Made by a program: the position numbers and the translations under genes. A DNA stretch of 64,000 bases, from the IMG/VR virus record IMGVR_UViG_3300024999_000040, positions 1 to 64,000 of that record. The stretch is one strand, 5' to 3'. The notes beneath the pieces were generated by a model that searched no databases, was not told where the DNA came from, and saw nothing but the letters and a program-made list of their open reading frames with translations. This document shows positions 43,698 to 52,450 of this stretch, piece after piece. Source of the stretch: a virus. Each line of letters starts with the position of its first letter. The first letter of the stretch is position 1.

Positions 43698-43726
43698 TTG
43701 CAATTAAATCTTATTTATGGTATAAT
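43698..43726 (+). promoter_or_regulatory. Promoter of toxin-antitoxin operon
   Basis: TTGCAA (43698-43703), 17 bp, TATAAT (43721-43726). Confidence 0.65.
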
Positions 43727-43769
43727 CATTATAAAAATAGCATATACTTACTAATTGAGGTGATGATAT

Positions 43770-43961
43770 ATGCACTATAGGAGGAAAAATAGAGATATGA
43801 ATGCTATAGTAGAAAGACCTTTTACAATATTAGAGTCTATTGAAGAAAGTTTTAAACAGATTAAAGAATTTAAAGAAGGCAAAAGGCAATTAAAAACTGT
43901 TGATGAATCTTTTACAGAATGGGAAAAGTGGGCAAAGGAAGTTGAAGATGAATCAAAATGA
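43770..43961 (+). CDS. Antitoxin of RelE/ParE-type module
   Basis: 63 residues, charged and helical (ILESIEESFKQIKEFKEGKR). Its end overlaps the toxin gene by 14 bp, the usual order and coupling of type II modules. GAGGTGATG lies upstream of ATG 43770. No clear DNA-binding fold is present, so autoregulation is uncertain. Confidence 0.6.
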   Translation: MHYRRKNRDMNAIVERPFTILESIEESFKQIKEFKEGKRQLKTVDESFTEWEKWAKEVEDESK

Positions 43962-44328
43962 AGAATTGATTTATTATTCACTTCATCATACGGATACATT
44001 TAATGATGAAGTGAAATATTATATTAAGAGCAAAAAGTTCACAAAATTTCCTAAAGATATTGAGAATATTAAAGATGATTTGAAAAAAGGTATATTTAAT
44101 GGTACGATAATTGGAAATTTAGATTTAGATGAAAATAGAGTTGCTTACAAGATAAGAGCAAAAAATTCAAATACTGGAGTTGGAAAATCAAATGGTTATC
44201 GCCTTATATATTTAGTTGAAGATAATAATAAAATTATTTTTTTAGTAACTATATATTATAAGAAAGATGATAATAAAATTCCAAATGATTCAGAAATAAA
44301 ACAATTAATTAAAAAATATTGTATATAA
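43948..44328 (+). CDS. RelE/ParE-family toxin
   Basis: 126 residues from ATG 43948. It fits the RelE/ParE fold: YYSLHHTDTFNDEVKYYIKS, KKGIFNGTIIGNLDL, VAYKIRAKNSNTGVGKSNGY, RLIYLVEDNNKIIFLVTIYY, ending in KYCI. These toxins cut mRNA at the ribosome or poison gyrase, and the antitoxin blocks them. On a phage or phage-plasmid this would stabilise inheritance or act in abortive infection. A terminator follows directly. Confidence 0.72.
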   Translation: MNQNEELIYYSLHHTDTFNDEVKYYIKSKKFTKFPKDIENIKDDLKKGIFNGTIIGNLDLDENRVAYKIRAKNSNTGVGKSNGYRLIYLVEDNNKIIFLVTIYYKKDDNKIPNDSEIKQLIKKYCI

Positions 44329-44358
44329 GACCGCACCTAACTAGTGGGGTCTTTTTGC
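44329..44358 (+). terminator. Intrinsic terminator
   Basis: GACC-CAC/GTGG-GGTC hairpin and TTTTTG after the toxin. Confidence 0.65.
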
Positions 44359-44429
44359 TGTGTGGAAATTTCTCAGTAAATTAAGTAAATATAATAATAC
44401 AATTTTATTAGGAAAAGAGGTAGCAATAG

Positions 44430-44655
44430 TCAACCACCCACGACCCTAAAGGGTCGGGGCTTGCAAAAGTCTGATTGACTAGACTAAGCGAAAAGCTACG
44501 TTGTTTAGGTCATGATACCCAAGAATATTTATCCTAGTTCTTGGCTCTATCGTATAGTATTAAAAGTTCTAAGAGGTAGGAACGGTGTACTATATACAAC
44601 AAGCCTTTACAACATTGTCTAAGGATATTAACTCTAATATACGGAGGTTTTAAAA
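44430..44655 (+). ncRNA. Omega-RNA of IscB 2
   Basis: About 220 nt with stacked stems and GCGAAAAGCTACGTTGTTTAG, matching in part the corresponding segment of the first element; also AGTTCTTGGC/TCCTAGTT and AGAGGTAGGAACGG pieces. It ends a few bases before the iscB GGAGG. Confidence 0.6.
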
Positions 44656-44660
44656 ACAAA

Positions 44661-45899
44661 ATGGTATATGTATTAAATATTCAAGGCAATCCAATTATGC
44701 CTTGTAAAGAAGCAAAAGCAAGAAAGTTACTTAGAGACAATCTTGCAAGAGTAATTAAGAAAGAACCTTTCACTATTCAATTGATTTTTGAATGTGAAAA
44801 TCAAGTGCAAGATATTACTCTTGGAATTGATGCAGGAAGTAAGATAATAGGTATATCTGCTACTACTGATAAACAAGAATTATATTCATCAGAGGTTGAA
44901 TTGAGGAATGATATTGTAGATTTACTGGCTACTCGTAGACAAAATAGACGCACAAGAAGAAACAGACTTAGATATAGAAAAGCTAGGTTTCTCAATCGTG
45001 TAGGTAGTAAAAACAAAGGATGGCTTGCACCTAGTATTGAAAACAAAATACAAACACATTTGAGTATTGTTGAGAAACTTTATAAGATACTGCCTATATC
45101 TAAAATTATAGTTGAAGTAGCATCATTTGATATTCAAAAGATTAAGAATCCTGATATACAGGGTGAAGAATATCAGCAAGGTGAAATGATGGGATGGAAT
45201 GCAAGAGAATATGTATTATTCAGGGATGGACACCAATGTCAAGGTAAAAAAGGTTGTAAGAATAAAATATTACGAACACATCATATAGAATCAAGGAAGA
45301 CAGGGGGAGATACACCGAATAATCTAATAACTTTATGTAAAGAATGTCATGATGATTATCATTTAGGTAAATTAAAACTTAATCTAAAACGTGGCAAATC
45401 ATTTAGAGATGCGGCTTTTATGGGTATTATGAGATGGGCATTTTATAATAAACTTAAAGAAATATATCCCAATGTAAGTTTGACATATGGGTATATAACT
45501 AAGAACACAAGAATTGAAAATAAACTACCAAAAGAACATAGGATTGATGCATTGTGCATTAGTGGTAATCCATTAGTTAAAAGATTGGATAGCTATTATT
45601 ATATTAAGCAAGTAAGAAAACACAATAGACAAATACACAAAGCAAATATCTTAAAAGGTGGAATCAAAAAACTAAATCAAGCACCATATGAGGTAAAAGG
45701 ATTTAGATTATTTGATAAGGTCAAATACAAAGGACAGGAGTGTTTTATATTTGGAAGAAGAAGTAGTGGATATTTTGATTTGAGAAAACTTGATAGAACA
45801 AGTATTCATAAATCTGCAAGTTATAAGGATTTAGAATTAGTAAGTAAAAGAAATAGTTTATTAATTGAGAGGAGAAAGGCGATTCCTCCACTCCCCTAA
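44661..45899 (+). CDS. iscB: IscB RNA-guided nuclease, element 2
   Basis: 412 residues. PLMP domain variant (GNPIMPC), RuvC-I (LGIDAGSK, Asp57), bridge helix (RRQNRRTRRNRLRYRKARF), RuvC-II (IIVEVASFD), HNH (CKNKILRTHHIESRKTGGD, NNLITLCKECHDDYH), RuvC-III (EHRIDALCIS) and a C-terminal domain with GFRLFDKVKYKGQECFIFGR. It is only moderately similar to IscB 1, so the two elements arrived separately. All catalytic residues are present. GGAGG precedes the ATG. Confidence 0.92.
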   Translation: MVYVLNIQGNPIMPCKEAKARKLLRDNLARVIKKEPFTIQLIFECENQVQDITLGIDAGSKIIGISATTDKQELYSSEVELRNDIVDLLATRRQNRRTRRNRLRYRKARFLNRVGSKNKGWLAPSIENKIQTHLSIVEKLYKILPISKIIVEVASFDIQKIKNPDIQGEEYQQGEMMGWNAREYVLFRDGHQCQGKKGCKNKILRTHHIESRKTGGDTPNNLITLCKECHDDYHLGKLKLNLKRGKSFRDAAFMGIMRWAFYNKLKEIYPNVSLTYGYITKNTRIENKLPKEHRIDALCISGNPLVKRLDSYYYIKQVRKHNRQIHKANILKGGIKKLNQAPYEVKGFRLFDKVKYKGQECFIFGRRSSGYFDLRKLDRTSIHKSASYKDLELVSKRNSLLIERRKAIPPLP

Positions 45900-45928
45900 A
45901 GGGAAGTGGTTTCCTCGCCAAAATTTTA

Positions 45929-46315
45929 ATGAAAATAAGTGAATTATCTTTATTTGTCAATAATAAATTGGTAAATAATCAATTATTAAATGGTGATATA
46001 ACAAAGTATATTAATATAGGATGGAACACTATTAAAATTCAAACTAAGGATTTGTGTCAAATTTGTAGTTCATATCAAGTAAGTATTAAAATAGAGAATA
46101 AAAATCAATCTTGGGGTTGTTCTGAAACTGAAAATTCAGATAAAAATCATCTTATTAAATTATTACTTTTTGTTCCTAATGAAACAGAAAATATAAATAA
46201 AGTATTATTGAAAACATCAATTGTGAAAGACAAAAATATATTATTTGAAGAATTTAGTAAAGATTTATTCACAAGTCATACTAATCCATGTTTAACAACT
46301 TGTTCAACAAGATAA
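45929..46315 (+). CDS. Hypothetical protein, 128 aa
   Basis: It starts just after the IscB 2 right end (ATG 45929) without a good ribosome binding site, so the original start may have been displaced. It is beta-rich (ISELSLFVNNKLVNNQLLNG, VSIKIENKNQSWGCSE), with Cys pairs CQIC and CLTTC. No family is recognised. A dispersed palindrome and a strong hairpin follow. Confidence 0.45.
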   Translation: MKISELSLFVNNKLVNNQLLNGDITKYINIGWNTIKIQTKDLCQICSSYQVSIKIENKNQSWGCSETENSDKNHLIKLLLFVPNETENINKVLLKTSIVKDKNILFEEFSKDLFTSHTNPCLTTCSTR

Positions 46316-46318
46316 TAA

Positions 46319-46345
46319 CCCCATAAAAGTGACATTTTATTGGAT
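46319..46345. repeat. Dispersed palindrome, copy 7
   Basis: CCCCATAAAAGTGACATTTT continues to ATTGGAT. Confidence 0.6.
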
Positions 46346-46368
46346 AAAAATTGAAATTTAAGAAGATG

Positions 46369-46438
46369 AACCTTGCAAATTTAAGTGAATTTTAATGATA
46401 TTTATTAATTTACTTAATATTTTGCAAGGTTTTTATTA
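46369..46438 (+). terminator. Long terminator hairpin
   Basis: AACCTTGCAAA at 46369 pairs with TTTGCAAGGT near 46421-46431, followed by TTTTATT. Confidence 0.6.
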
Positions 46439-46468
46439 TAGAAAATCATAAAAAGGAGGCATAAAAAT

Positions 46469-49400
46469 ATGATAATTGACTTTAAATCCCCTATCGTAAT
46501 TAGATTCAATACAGATTCAAATGGAAATGCTATTACTGAACCGATTATAAATGAATCAAAGCAAGTCATTAACCAAATGGTCGTTTTGGATCAAATTCCA
46601 AATAAACTGAACAGAATTTTGATTACTGGATATACTGAAATAGAACAACATGAAACTCTTACATTAGCTACGCAATTCCGCTGTAACTACCAAAATGGAA
46701 TCTTAACGTTCCATTCTTCAAAAGAAGGAAACACTATAAATATTGATAGTTATGCCGGAAGAGGGATAATTTATACTCCATCCACTCGTATTTATACAAA
46801 TTTGGATGGAATTGGTAATGTAAATCAAACATTATATGATCTCATAGCAATAACTTATAAAACACCTGTTTCTACCTTCACAGCACTCTCAACCATCTAT
46901 CCAACTCCAGAAAAAAATTGGACTGCACAATGCGAAGATACAGGAAAATTTTATAAATGGAGTGGTAGTGCATGGGAATATATTTCAATATTAAACAGTA
47001 GTCAAATTACGCAATTAAATAATGATATAGACAATTTAGCAGGTACAGGAAGAACAACAGAAACGGTAAAAGGAAATTCAGACAACATTAACGAAATCAA
47101 CAACAAACTTGATTCTGGCACAATCAACTCCCCTACCTTTATTTATGGTATGAATGGTGTGATAACTCATACAGGTGAAGTAATAGCATTCCCCGGAATA
47201 AGCTTCACTGGAATGACTATTGTCAATCTGCTAGGTAAAGATGGGGATTGTGAAGATGTAAGTAAGTGGTCGGGTTCTTCTGCTACATTATCTTTAGATT
47301 CAACAAATAAGATATTTGGAAGTAATGGTATTAAGATAACCTTAACATCGACAGCAGGTTCTGCATATAAAACATTGTCAACACTTAATGTAGATGTAAG
47401 TAAATATTATATGATGTCTGCATATTTAAAAAATGGGAATGCAACTAATGTGCGTCTATATAAAAGTGCAACAGGTGGAGGTGTATCGAAATCGGGGCCT
47501 TTTATTACAGATACTACTGCATTTACAAGAACCGTAATGAAATTACAACCATCTGATTTAAATGTTGCAAATACTATAACTTTATATGTAACTGGAGCAA
47601 GTACTCAATATGCTTATGCTGATGGAGTAATGTTTAACGAAATCTCCGCAGCAGACTATGCATTAACCGAATCTGAACTCCTAGCAAAATACCCATATGT
47701 CGAATCCTACGCAGCTTTACAAAATCCGTACTTTGAAAATCGCAGATATAACATGATTAGGAACGGTAACGGTGAGGAAGGTGTTGGGTATTGGATTCTA
47801 CATGATAGTAGTGTCACTCTATCTATAGAAAATGATAGATTTAAGATTGTGACTACTGCTGCGAGTCTAGTAAAACAGAAAATCAAAGTAAAACTAAATA
47901 CAGATTATTATTTTACTGCAAATGTAACTGGTTCAGGTGTTTCTGCTAGAGTATATCATTCCGATGCGACAACTGTTCTTAAAATAGGAGCAGGTTCTTT
48001 TAATAGTGGTGCTAACACAGAAATATGGGCAGCAATAAGAAACGCAGATGCAGAAACTTCATATTTTGATTCCATAATACTCACAGAAGGCACGACAGCC
48101 CCAACAACTTACCTATCCTGTGACTTACAGCGTTTTGTCATAGAAGGTCAATTCACAGATGACGATACTGTGACTGTGAAAGATGGTCAGGTATCAGGGT
48201 TGTTGAATTGGAAACATAGAACGTTGTATGGTAAGGATTATGATTGGATATATGCGGCAGATGGGACTGGATGGAAAAGAATGACTTGTTCATATGGTTT
48301 CCCTATCGGTTTATCTGCTAGTTATGGTGCAGGAAATACACATTTTGTAAAAAATAACGGAGATATTGTACGATTTAAACTTGAAGTTGATGAAAGTAAT
48401 ACATATGCTATGGGTAATGCTGATGCCACAAAAGTACATATTGCCGTAGCAGACACAGACACTGGCTTTGCAGAGTCTATAGCCCCTAATTCTGATGAAG
48501 TTAAAGCATTTATGAATGGGTGGAAGGCTACAGCCAATGATGGTACACGTTATACAGCATGGGTAAGTGTAGTAGATGGTGTAACTGTACCTACAGCACA
48601 AACTATTGACTTTGTTAAAGCTAATATAGCAAGCGGTTATGAAGGCTACAGGCTACATTACAAATTGGCAAATCCTGAACCGATAACCGATGTAAATGTA
48701 CATGTTCATGGCAGTATTTGGGGACTTGTGCCTGGAGATAATTATGTGACGGTGGATTCGGGGATGGTGTTGGAGGAAGTTGCGAATCCTATAAATGTAA
48801 CATCAAATTATTTTATAAATGATAATCGTTATGCAGATTTGCTGCAATATAAGGCAGAAACTATATTTCATATAAATAAAAATAGTTTGTTTGATTCGCT
48901 ATGGACATTAGATAGCAATTTAACATATACATATGGAAATTTACGAGCGTATACAGCCGTGGTAAATTTCAATGTAAATGCAGTATATACAGTAAAATAT
49001 CAAATACTAAAAACTCTTCATGTTCAGTCATTTGGTAACCTTGCAATGCAGTATGCACAGGATGTTTTTAGTAGTATTACGGCTATGGGAAAGGCACTGG
49101 AGGAAAAGCAGCAAAAGAATATCAGTCTTGATTCATTAGTGGATTTAAGTATATACGAGGAGTTTAAAAGTCTATACATTGTTGGTAGGTGGTTAAGGGC
49201 AGATTCAACTGCTCCATATATTTGCTACTTGCAATTAAAAATGTCTCCTAAAAAGGCGGTGCCGGTAATTAATCTAAAAGCAAACAGTGGTGTTGCTTTT
49301 AATGGTTCGGGCAGTTATACGACAATCCCATTGTCGAACATTTTAATTAGAACAACAATTATAGATACTAACAATTTACTTATTTATGCAACATATGTAG

Positions 49401-49489
49401 GAACTGATGCTACTATACAATCAAATTTATTGGCATATGGTGGGTGGGTAAATGTTAAAGTCATTGCAGACTGTCGCGGGAGGATTTAA
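46469..49489 (+). CDS. Receptor-binding tail fibre, 1006 aa
   Basis: Phage-type N-terminal domain (FKSPIVIRFNTDSNGN ... LITGYTEIEQHETLTL), then a coiled-coil segment (about 170-215), a carbohydrate-binding-module-like sandwich with DGDCEDVSKWSGSSATLSLD and VRLYKSATGG (about 250-400), a repeat of that domain ending YPYVESYAAL (about 410-560), and a C-terminal fibre region. This is the layout of baseplate upper/receptor-binding proteins downstream of Tal. AAAGGAGG precedes the ATG. It is followed 3 bp later by a short baseplate-associated gene. Confidence 0.75.
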   Translation: MIIDFKSPIVIRFNTDSNGNAITEPIINESKQVINQMVVLDQIPNKLNRILITGYTEIEQHETLTLATQFRCNYQNGILTFHSSKEGNTINIDSYAGRGIIYTPSTRIYTNLDGIGNVNQTLYDLIAITYKTPVSTFTALSTIYPTPEKNWTAQCEDTGKFYKWSGSAWEYISILNSSQITQLNNDIDNLAGTGRTTETVKGNSDNINEINNKLDSGTINSPTFIYGMNGVITHTGEVIAFPGISFTGMTIVNLLGKDGDCEDVSKWSGSSATLSLDSTNKIFGSNGIKITLTSTAGSAYKTLSTLNVDVSKYYMMSAYLKNGNATNVRLYKSATGGGVSKSGPFITDTTAFTRTVMKLQPSDLNVANTITLYVTGASTQYAYADGVMFNEISAADYALTESELLAKYPYVESYAALQNPYFENRRYNMIRNGNGEEGVGYWILHDSSVTLSIENDRFKIVTTAASLVKQKIKVKLNTDYYFTANVTGSGVSARVYHSDATTVLKIGAGSFNSGANTEIWAAIRNADAETSYFDSIILTEGTTAPTTYLSCDLQRFVIEGQFTDDDTVTVKDGQVSGLLNWKHRTLYGKDYDWIYAADGTGWKRMTCSYGFPIGLSASYGAGNTHFVKNNGDIVRFKLEVDESNTYAMGNADATKVHIAVADTDTGFAESIAPNSDEVKAFMNGWKATANDGTRYTAWVSVVDGVTVPTAQTIDFVKANIASGYEGYRLHYKLANPEPITDVNVHVHGSIWGLVPGDNYVTVDSGMVLEEVANPINVTSNYFINDNRYADLLQYKAETIFHINKNSLFDSLWTLDSNLTYTYGNLRAYTAVVNFNVNAVYTVKYQILKTLHVQSFGNLAMQYAQDVFSSITAMGKALEEKQQKNISLDSLVDLSIYEEFKSLYIVGRWLRADSTAPYICYLQLKMSPKKAVPVINLKANSGVAFNGSGSYTTIPLSNILIRTTIIDTNNLLIYATYVGTDATIQSNLLAYGGWVNVKVIADCRGRI

Positions 49490-49492
49490 ATT

Positions 49493-50104
49493 ATGAGAAA
49501 TCAATGTAGAATAGATGAAAATAATATTCTTTATTTCCAACCATATGAAGGAGAAGAAATTGTTCTTTGCAATATTAATGAGGTAAATATTCAAGACAAT
49601 ATGTTAATGGTAGATGGTGGATGTTATCCACTAGCAGAAAACTTTGGAAACGAAGTTGAGATACTAAATAAATGGAAAGAAATATATCCAAATGGTAAAC
49701 CAGAAACTATTAACATCGAATCCATTCGTCAATCAGTCATTTCAGCAATGGCTACTCAATGTGAATACAAAATAGTCAATGAGTTTTATTCTGATTGTTT
49801 AGGTGAATCTCTTCATTTTGGTTGTAAAAAAGATGAAGACCAGCAATGGATAATGGGTAAGTTTTTTAAAGCTCAATTAATCAAACAATCAAATCCTGAA
49901 CTCGCAGATGTGGCATTAGAAGCATTAGCATGGAAAAATCAAGTTGCTTTACAGTGTTTTGCATTTAGTCCTAATCAGATGATTGCTCTTGGAGAAGACA
50001 TGGAAACTCATTTAGCAGAAAAGAAAAATAGGTTTTATGAACTGAGGATTTGGGCTTTGGATGAGGTAAGAACGGTTGAGGAATTGGAGAATTGGGTATG
50101 GTAA
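49493..50104 (+). CDS. Fibre-associated protein, 203 aa
   Basis: An N-terminal 60 residues of short beta strands (YFQPYEGEEIVLCNINEVNI) and a C-terminal all-helical part (LIKQSNPELADVALEALAWK, LRIWALDEVRTVEELENWVW) like the DUF4376 domain that follows many fibre genes and may assist fibre assembly. It is 3 bp from the large fibre and overlaps the next gene by 7 bp. Confidence 0.55.
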   Translation: MRNQCRIDENNILYFQPYEGEEIVLCNINEVNIQDNMLMVDGGCYPLAENFGNEVEILNKWKEIYPNGKPETINIESIRQSVISAMATQCEYKIVNEFYSDCLGESLHFGCKKDEDQQWIMGKFFKAQLIKQSNPELADVALEALAWKNQVALQCFAFSPNQMIALGEDMETHLAEKKNRFYELRIWALDEVRTVEELENWVW

Positions 50105-50523
50105 GCGTATTGAGGGCTATATTTAAACATTTAGTCCTCTTTCTTATTTTAGGATTAATATATTATGGTATTGAGGTATGGTTTAGAGGTTATTCTTATT
50201 GGCAAATGGTAGTTGTAGCAATGATTATTACATTTCTCATTGATAGCTTAAATGAATATGTGCCTTGGTCTATGCCTCTTTATCAACAAGTTGGACTAGC
50301 AACTATTTTTTCAATTAGTATTGAGTTCTTCAGTGGATTATTATTTCGTAGTTTAGGTTGGATACTTTGGGATTATTCTAATATGGCATTTAATATATTG
50401 GGAGTAATTCAATTGTATTTTTGTTTAGCATGGATTCCACTTTCGGCGTTGGCAATTTTCTTATCAGATTTATTAAGGTACTTGTTGATGGATGAAGATT
50501 TTCCACACTATAAAATATTCTAA
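50098..50523 (+). CDS. Polytopic membrane protein, CmpB-like
   Basis: About 141 residues from ATG 50098, overlapping the previous stop. Four hydrophobic spans and the motif WILWDYSNMAFNILGVIQLY, then CLAWIPLSALAIFLSD, resemble the putative ABC-transporter permease family CmpB (DUF1113). Here it stands alone without an ATPase and next to lysis genes, so it may have been adopted as a holin or membrane-modifying moron. That role is inference. Confidence 0.55.
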   Translation: MVSVLRAIFKHLVLFLILGLIYYGIEVWFRGYSYWQMVVVAMIITFLIDSLNEYVPWSMPLYQQVGLATIFSISIEFFSGLLFRSLGWILWDYSNMAFNILGVIQLYFCLAWIPLSALAIFLSDLLRYLLMDEDFPHYKIF

Positions 50524-50524
50524 C

Positions 50525-50588
50525 AACACATTAAAACATAGATTTTATTGGGAAATGGAAACTCAATAAATCAGTACTTTTATTGGGA
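50525..50588. repeat. Dispersed palindrome, copies 8a and 8b in tandem
   Basis: 8a ACATTAAAACATAGATTTTA continues to TTGGG (50528-50553). 8b ACTCAATAAATCAGTACTTT continues to TATTGGGA (50561-50588). The only tandem pair in the window. Confidence 0.6.
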
Positions 50589-50610
50589 TGTTTTAAAGAC
50601 AAAGGGATGT

Positions 50611-50649
50611 AACTAATAGGGATGAAAACCACATCCCTATTAGTTTTAT
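50611..50649 (+). terminator. Intrinsic terminator
   Basis: AACTAATAGGGATG/CATCCCTATTAGTT, a 14-bp stem followed by TTAT. Confidence 0.75.
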
Positions 50650-50685
50650 CGTTGCTGAAGCAACGAATATAATTATAACTAAATA

Positions 50686-50714
50686 TTGATTAATTTTAAC
50701 TAAAGTGATATAAT
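50686..50714 (+). promoter_or_regulatory. Promoter before the 50740 gene
   Basis: TTGATT (50686-50691), 17 bp, TATAAT (50709-50714). The spacer TTTTAACTAAAGTGA almost matches that at 22714-22730. Confidence 0.7.
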
Positions 50715-50739
50715 AATATAAGAAAGAGAGATGATGATT

Positions 50740-50982
50740 ATGACAACTATTTATTCAACAAAGGATTTCTATTTAGCATCTTTATTGCTAAGTTCTGATT
50801 TTAAATTTGTTGATTCTGAAAAGAAACAAGAAGGAGTTTATTTTAATTTTATAAACTCAAACGATGAATTATTGAAAAAATTGCTTAATGATTTTATTAA
50901 TTATCAGGCAATGGTTAACATGAGAAAATTCACTTCTGCTCTCACTAGATTGAGAAAGGAACTAGATAAATATAAACACTAA
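50740..50982 (+). CDS. Small protein resembling DUF5659
   Basis: About 80 residues from ATG 50740 (GAAAGAGAG upstream). STKDFYLASLLLSSDFKFVD then FNFINSNDELLKKLLNDFIN match the DUF5659 pattern found next to phage and plasmid replication or regulatory genes. Its biochemical role is unknown. It starts a transcript (own promoter) that includes the winged-helix gene. Confidence 0.5.
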   Translation: MTTIYSTKDFYLASLLLSSDFKFVDSEKKQEGVYFNFINSNDELLKKLLNDFINYQAMVNMRKFTSALTRLRKELDKYKH

Positions 50983-51014
50983 TGGTTTTTTAGAGATGAT
51001 GGAGATGACGAAAT

Positions 51015-51617
51015 ATGAACGATAAAGCACATCGTATCTTATCAAGTGTAATGATTATTGATGCAGATACAAATAAAGAACAAGAAGTTAGAAATTTGGT
51101 AAGTGGTTTTCTAGTAGATAATATAATTTCAAATACAAAATTCGAAAATGTAAATACAAGTTTATTTGTAAAAGATACATCATTAAAACACTGGAAACCT
51201 AAGGCACATTTCACAAAAATATTTAATAACGAAATAGAATACGCAAAAGAACTTTATGGTTTGACAAGAACCGAAGTTCTTTTTTTATATTCACTTTCAC
51301 CTTATTTATTATGGGAAAATAATTTGTTGGTTGATGAAGAAGATGACCCACTTAATCAAAAAAGACTTGCTGAATTATTAGGAATAGAAAGAAAAACTGT
51401 TCAACGAAATATGAAAACCTTAGAAGAAAAGAAATGTATTTATAGCATCCCATATGAAAGGGATGTTTTTTATTTGGTTAATCCTAGTTTGATGTACGCA
51501 GGACAACAAATAAATATGATTATTCCTTCCCTATTTCGCGCATCAGGTTATGAACCTAGCGAAAGCATTAGAAGTAATAGAGATAAAGCAACTAAAAACA
51601 ATCAAATCAAGGCTTAG
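51015..51617 (+). CDS. Winged-helix regulator or RepL-like initiator
   Basis: 200 residues. The central part LTRTEVLFLYSLSPYLLWEN, then LNQKRLAELLGIERKTVQRN followed by MKTLEEKKCIYSIPYERDVF, is a winged helix-turn-helix with the recognition helix IERKTVQRNMKTLEEK. The YLVNPSLMYAGQ(Q)IN end is like Firmicute RepL/replication-type winged helix proteins. It could be a replication initiator of a phage-plasmid or a regulator. GGAGATG lies upstream. Confidence 0.6.
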   Translation: MNDKAHRILSSVMIIDADTNKEQEVRNLVSGFLVDNIISNTKFENVNTSLFVKDTSLKHWKPKAHFTKIFNNEIEYAKELYGLTRTEVLFLYSLSPYLLWENNLLVDEEDDPLNQKRLAELLGIERKTVQRNMKTLEEKKCIYSIPYERDVFYLVNPSLMYAGQQINMIIPSLFRASGYEPSESIRSNRDKATKNNQIKA

Positions 51618-51619
51618 AA

Positions 51620-51691
51620 GGCGATTTTATGTACCTTTAATGTCTCATGAGGTGACGAGAAATCAAGGGTTTTAAACGCCATATGGGACAT
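51620..51691 (+). ncRNA. Pseudoknot-type RNA candidate upstream of GIY-YIG gene
   Basis: GGCG (51620-51623) can pair with CGCC (51677-51680), and ATGTCTCAT (51640-51648) with ATGGGACAT (51683-51691). The two helices interlock. No ORF covers it. Confidence 0.3.
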
Positions 51692-51730
51692 TTCACATTA
51701 TTAGAGAAAATGAAAATGGAGGAATTTTAA

Positions 51731-52450
51731 ATGAATACAAATATTATGGGAATTTACAAGATTACTAATATTACAAATAATAAAATATACATAGGTAGTA
51801 GTGTTGATATTCATGGCAGATGGTTACAGCATCAAAATCAACTAAACAAGAATAAACATTGTAATAATTATTTGCAAAATTCTTGGAAAAAGCATGGAAA
51901 GGATAATTTTAAATTTGAAGTTGTTGAACTTGTTTCAGATGAGGATTTATTATTTTCAGCAGAACAGAAATGGATTAACAAAACAAAATGTTACGATAGT
52001 AATTATGGCTATAACATTTCAATAGAAGCAAGCAGACCTAATTGTGGGGATGGAACAAATCGATTAAATGCTAATTTTGTATTTAGGAATAAAATTACTG
52101 ATATTGTTGATATGAAATTAGATAAAAATGAAAAACTTGTTTATTATGTTCTTAGAGATTTTGCACAACATCCCTCAAACTGTATAATGCTAAATAATAT
52201 TGTACCTTCTTTTAAGGAATTAGAACCATTAGTGTCTTTAACTGAAAGAACAATTAGGGATGCTTTGAAAACACTTGAACAGAAGAATTTATTAAAGTTG
52301 GTACAGTCTGGTCACAAGAAGGCTATATACATAAATCCAGAATATTATTCTACAGGTAAAGAACTTAACATAGATACATTAGACCTTTTTAATTTGGAGT
52401 TATATACTTATGAAGATGTTGAAAATTATAAGAAGAAAAACACTAATTGA
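51731..52450 (+). CDS. GIY-YIG endonuclease fused to winged-helix domain
   Basis: 239 residues. N-terminal GIY-YIG nuclease: MGIYKITNITNNKIYIGSSV, then R28 region (DIHGRWLQHQNQL), NYLQNSWKKHGKDNFKFEVV and EQKWINKTKCYDSNYGYNIS. From about residue 110 a different domain follows: KNEKLVYYVLRDFAQHPSNC, FKELEPLVSLTERTIRDALK, LEQKNLLKLVQSG, YINPEYYSTGKELN, a winged helix like the one encoded just upstream. Homing enzymes usually carry small DNA-binding modules; a full winged-helix regulator-like tail is unusual. GGAGG precedes the ATG. Confidence 0.8.
   Translation: MNTNIMGIYKITNITNNKIYIGSSVDIHGRWLQHQNQLNKNKHCNNYLQNSWKKHGKDNFKFEVVELVSDEDLLFSAEQKWINKTKCYDSNYGYNISIEASRPNCGDGTNRLNANFVFRNKITDIVDMKLDKNEKLVYYVLRDFAQHPSNCIMLNNIVPSFKELEPLVSLTERTIRDALKTLEQKNLLKLVQSGHKKAIYINPEYYSTGKELNIDTLDLFNLELYTYEDVENYKKKNTN

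Larger units (their letters stand above)
44430..45920 (+). mobile_element. IscB element 2 (no TnpA)
   Basis: Left end hairpin CGACCCTAAAGGGTCG (about 44448-44463), omega-RNA region, iscB, right end hairpin CCACTCCCCTAAAGGGAAGTGG (about 45889-45910). It sits between the toxin-antitoxin module and a small gene. There is no transposase. Confidence 0.62.
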
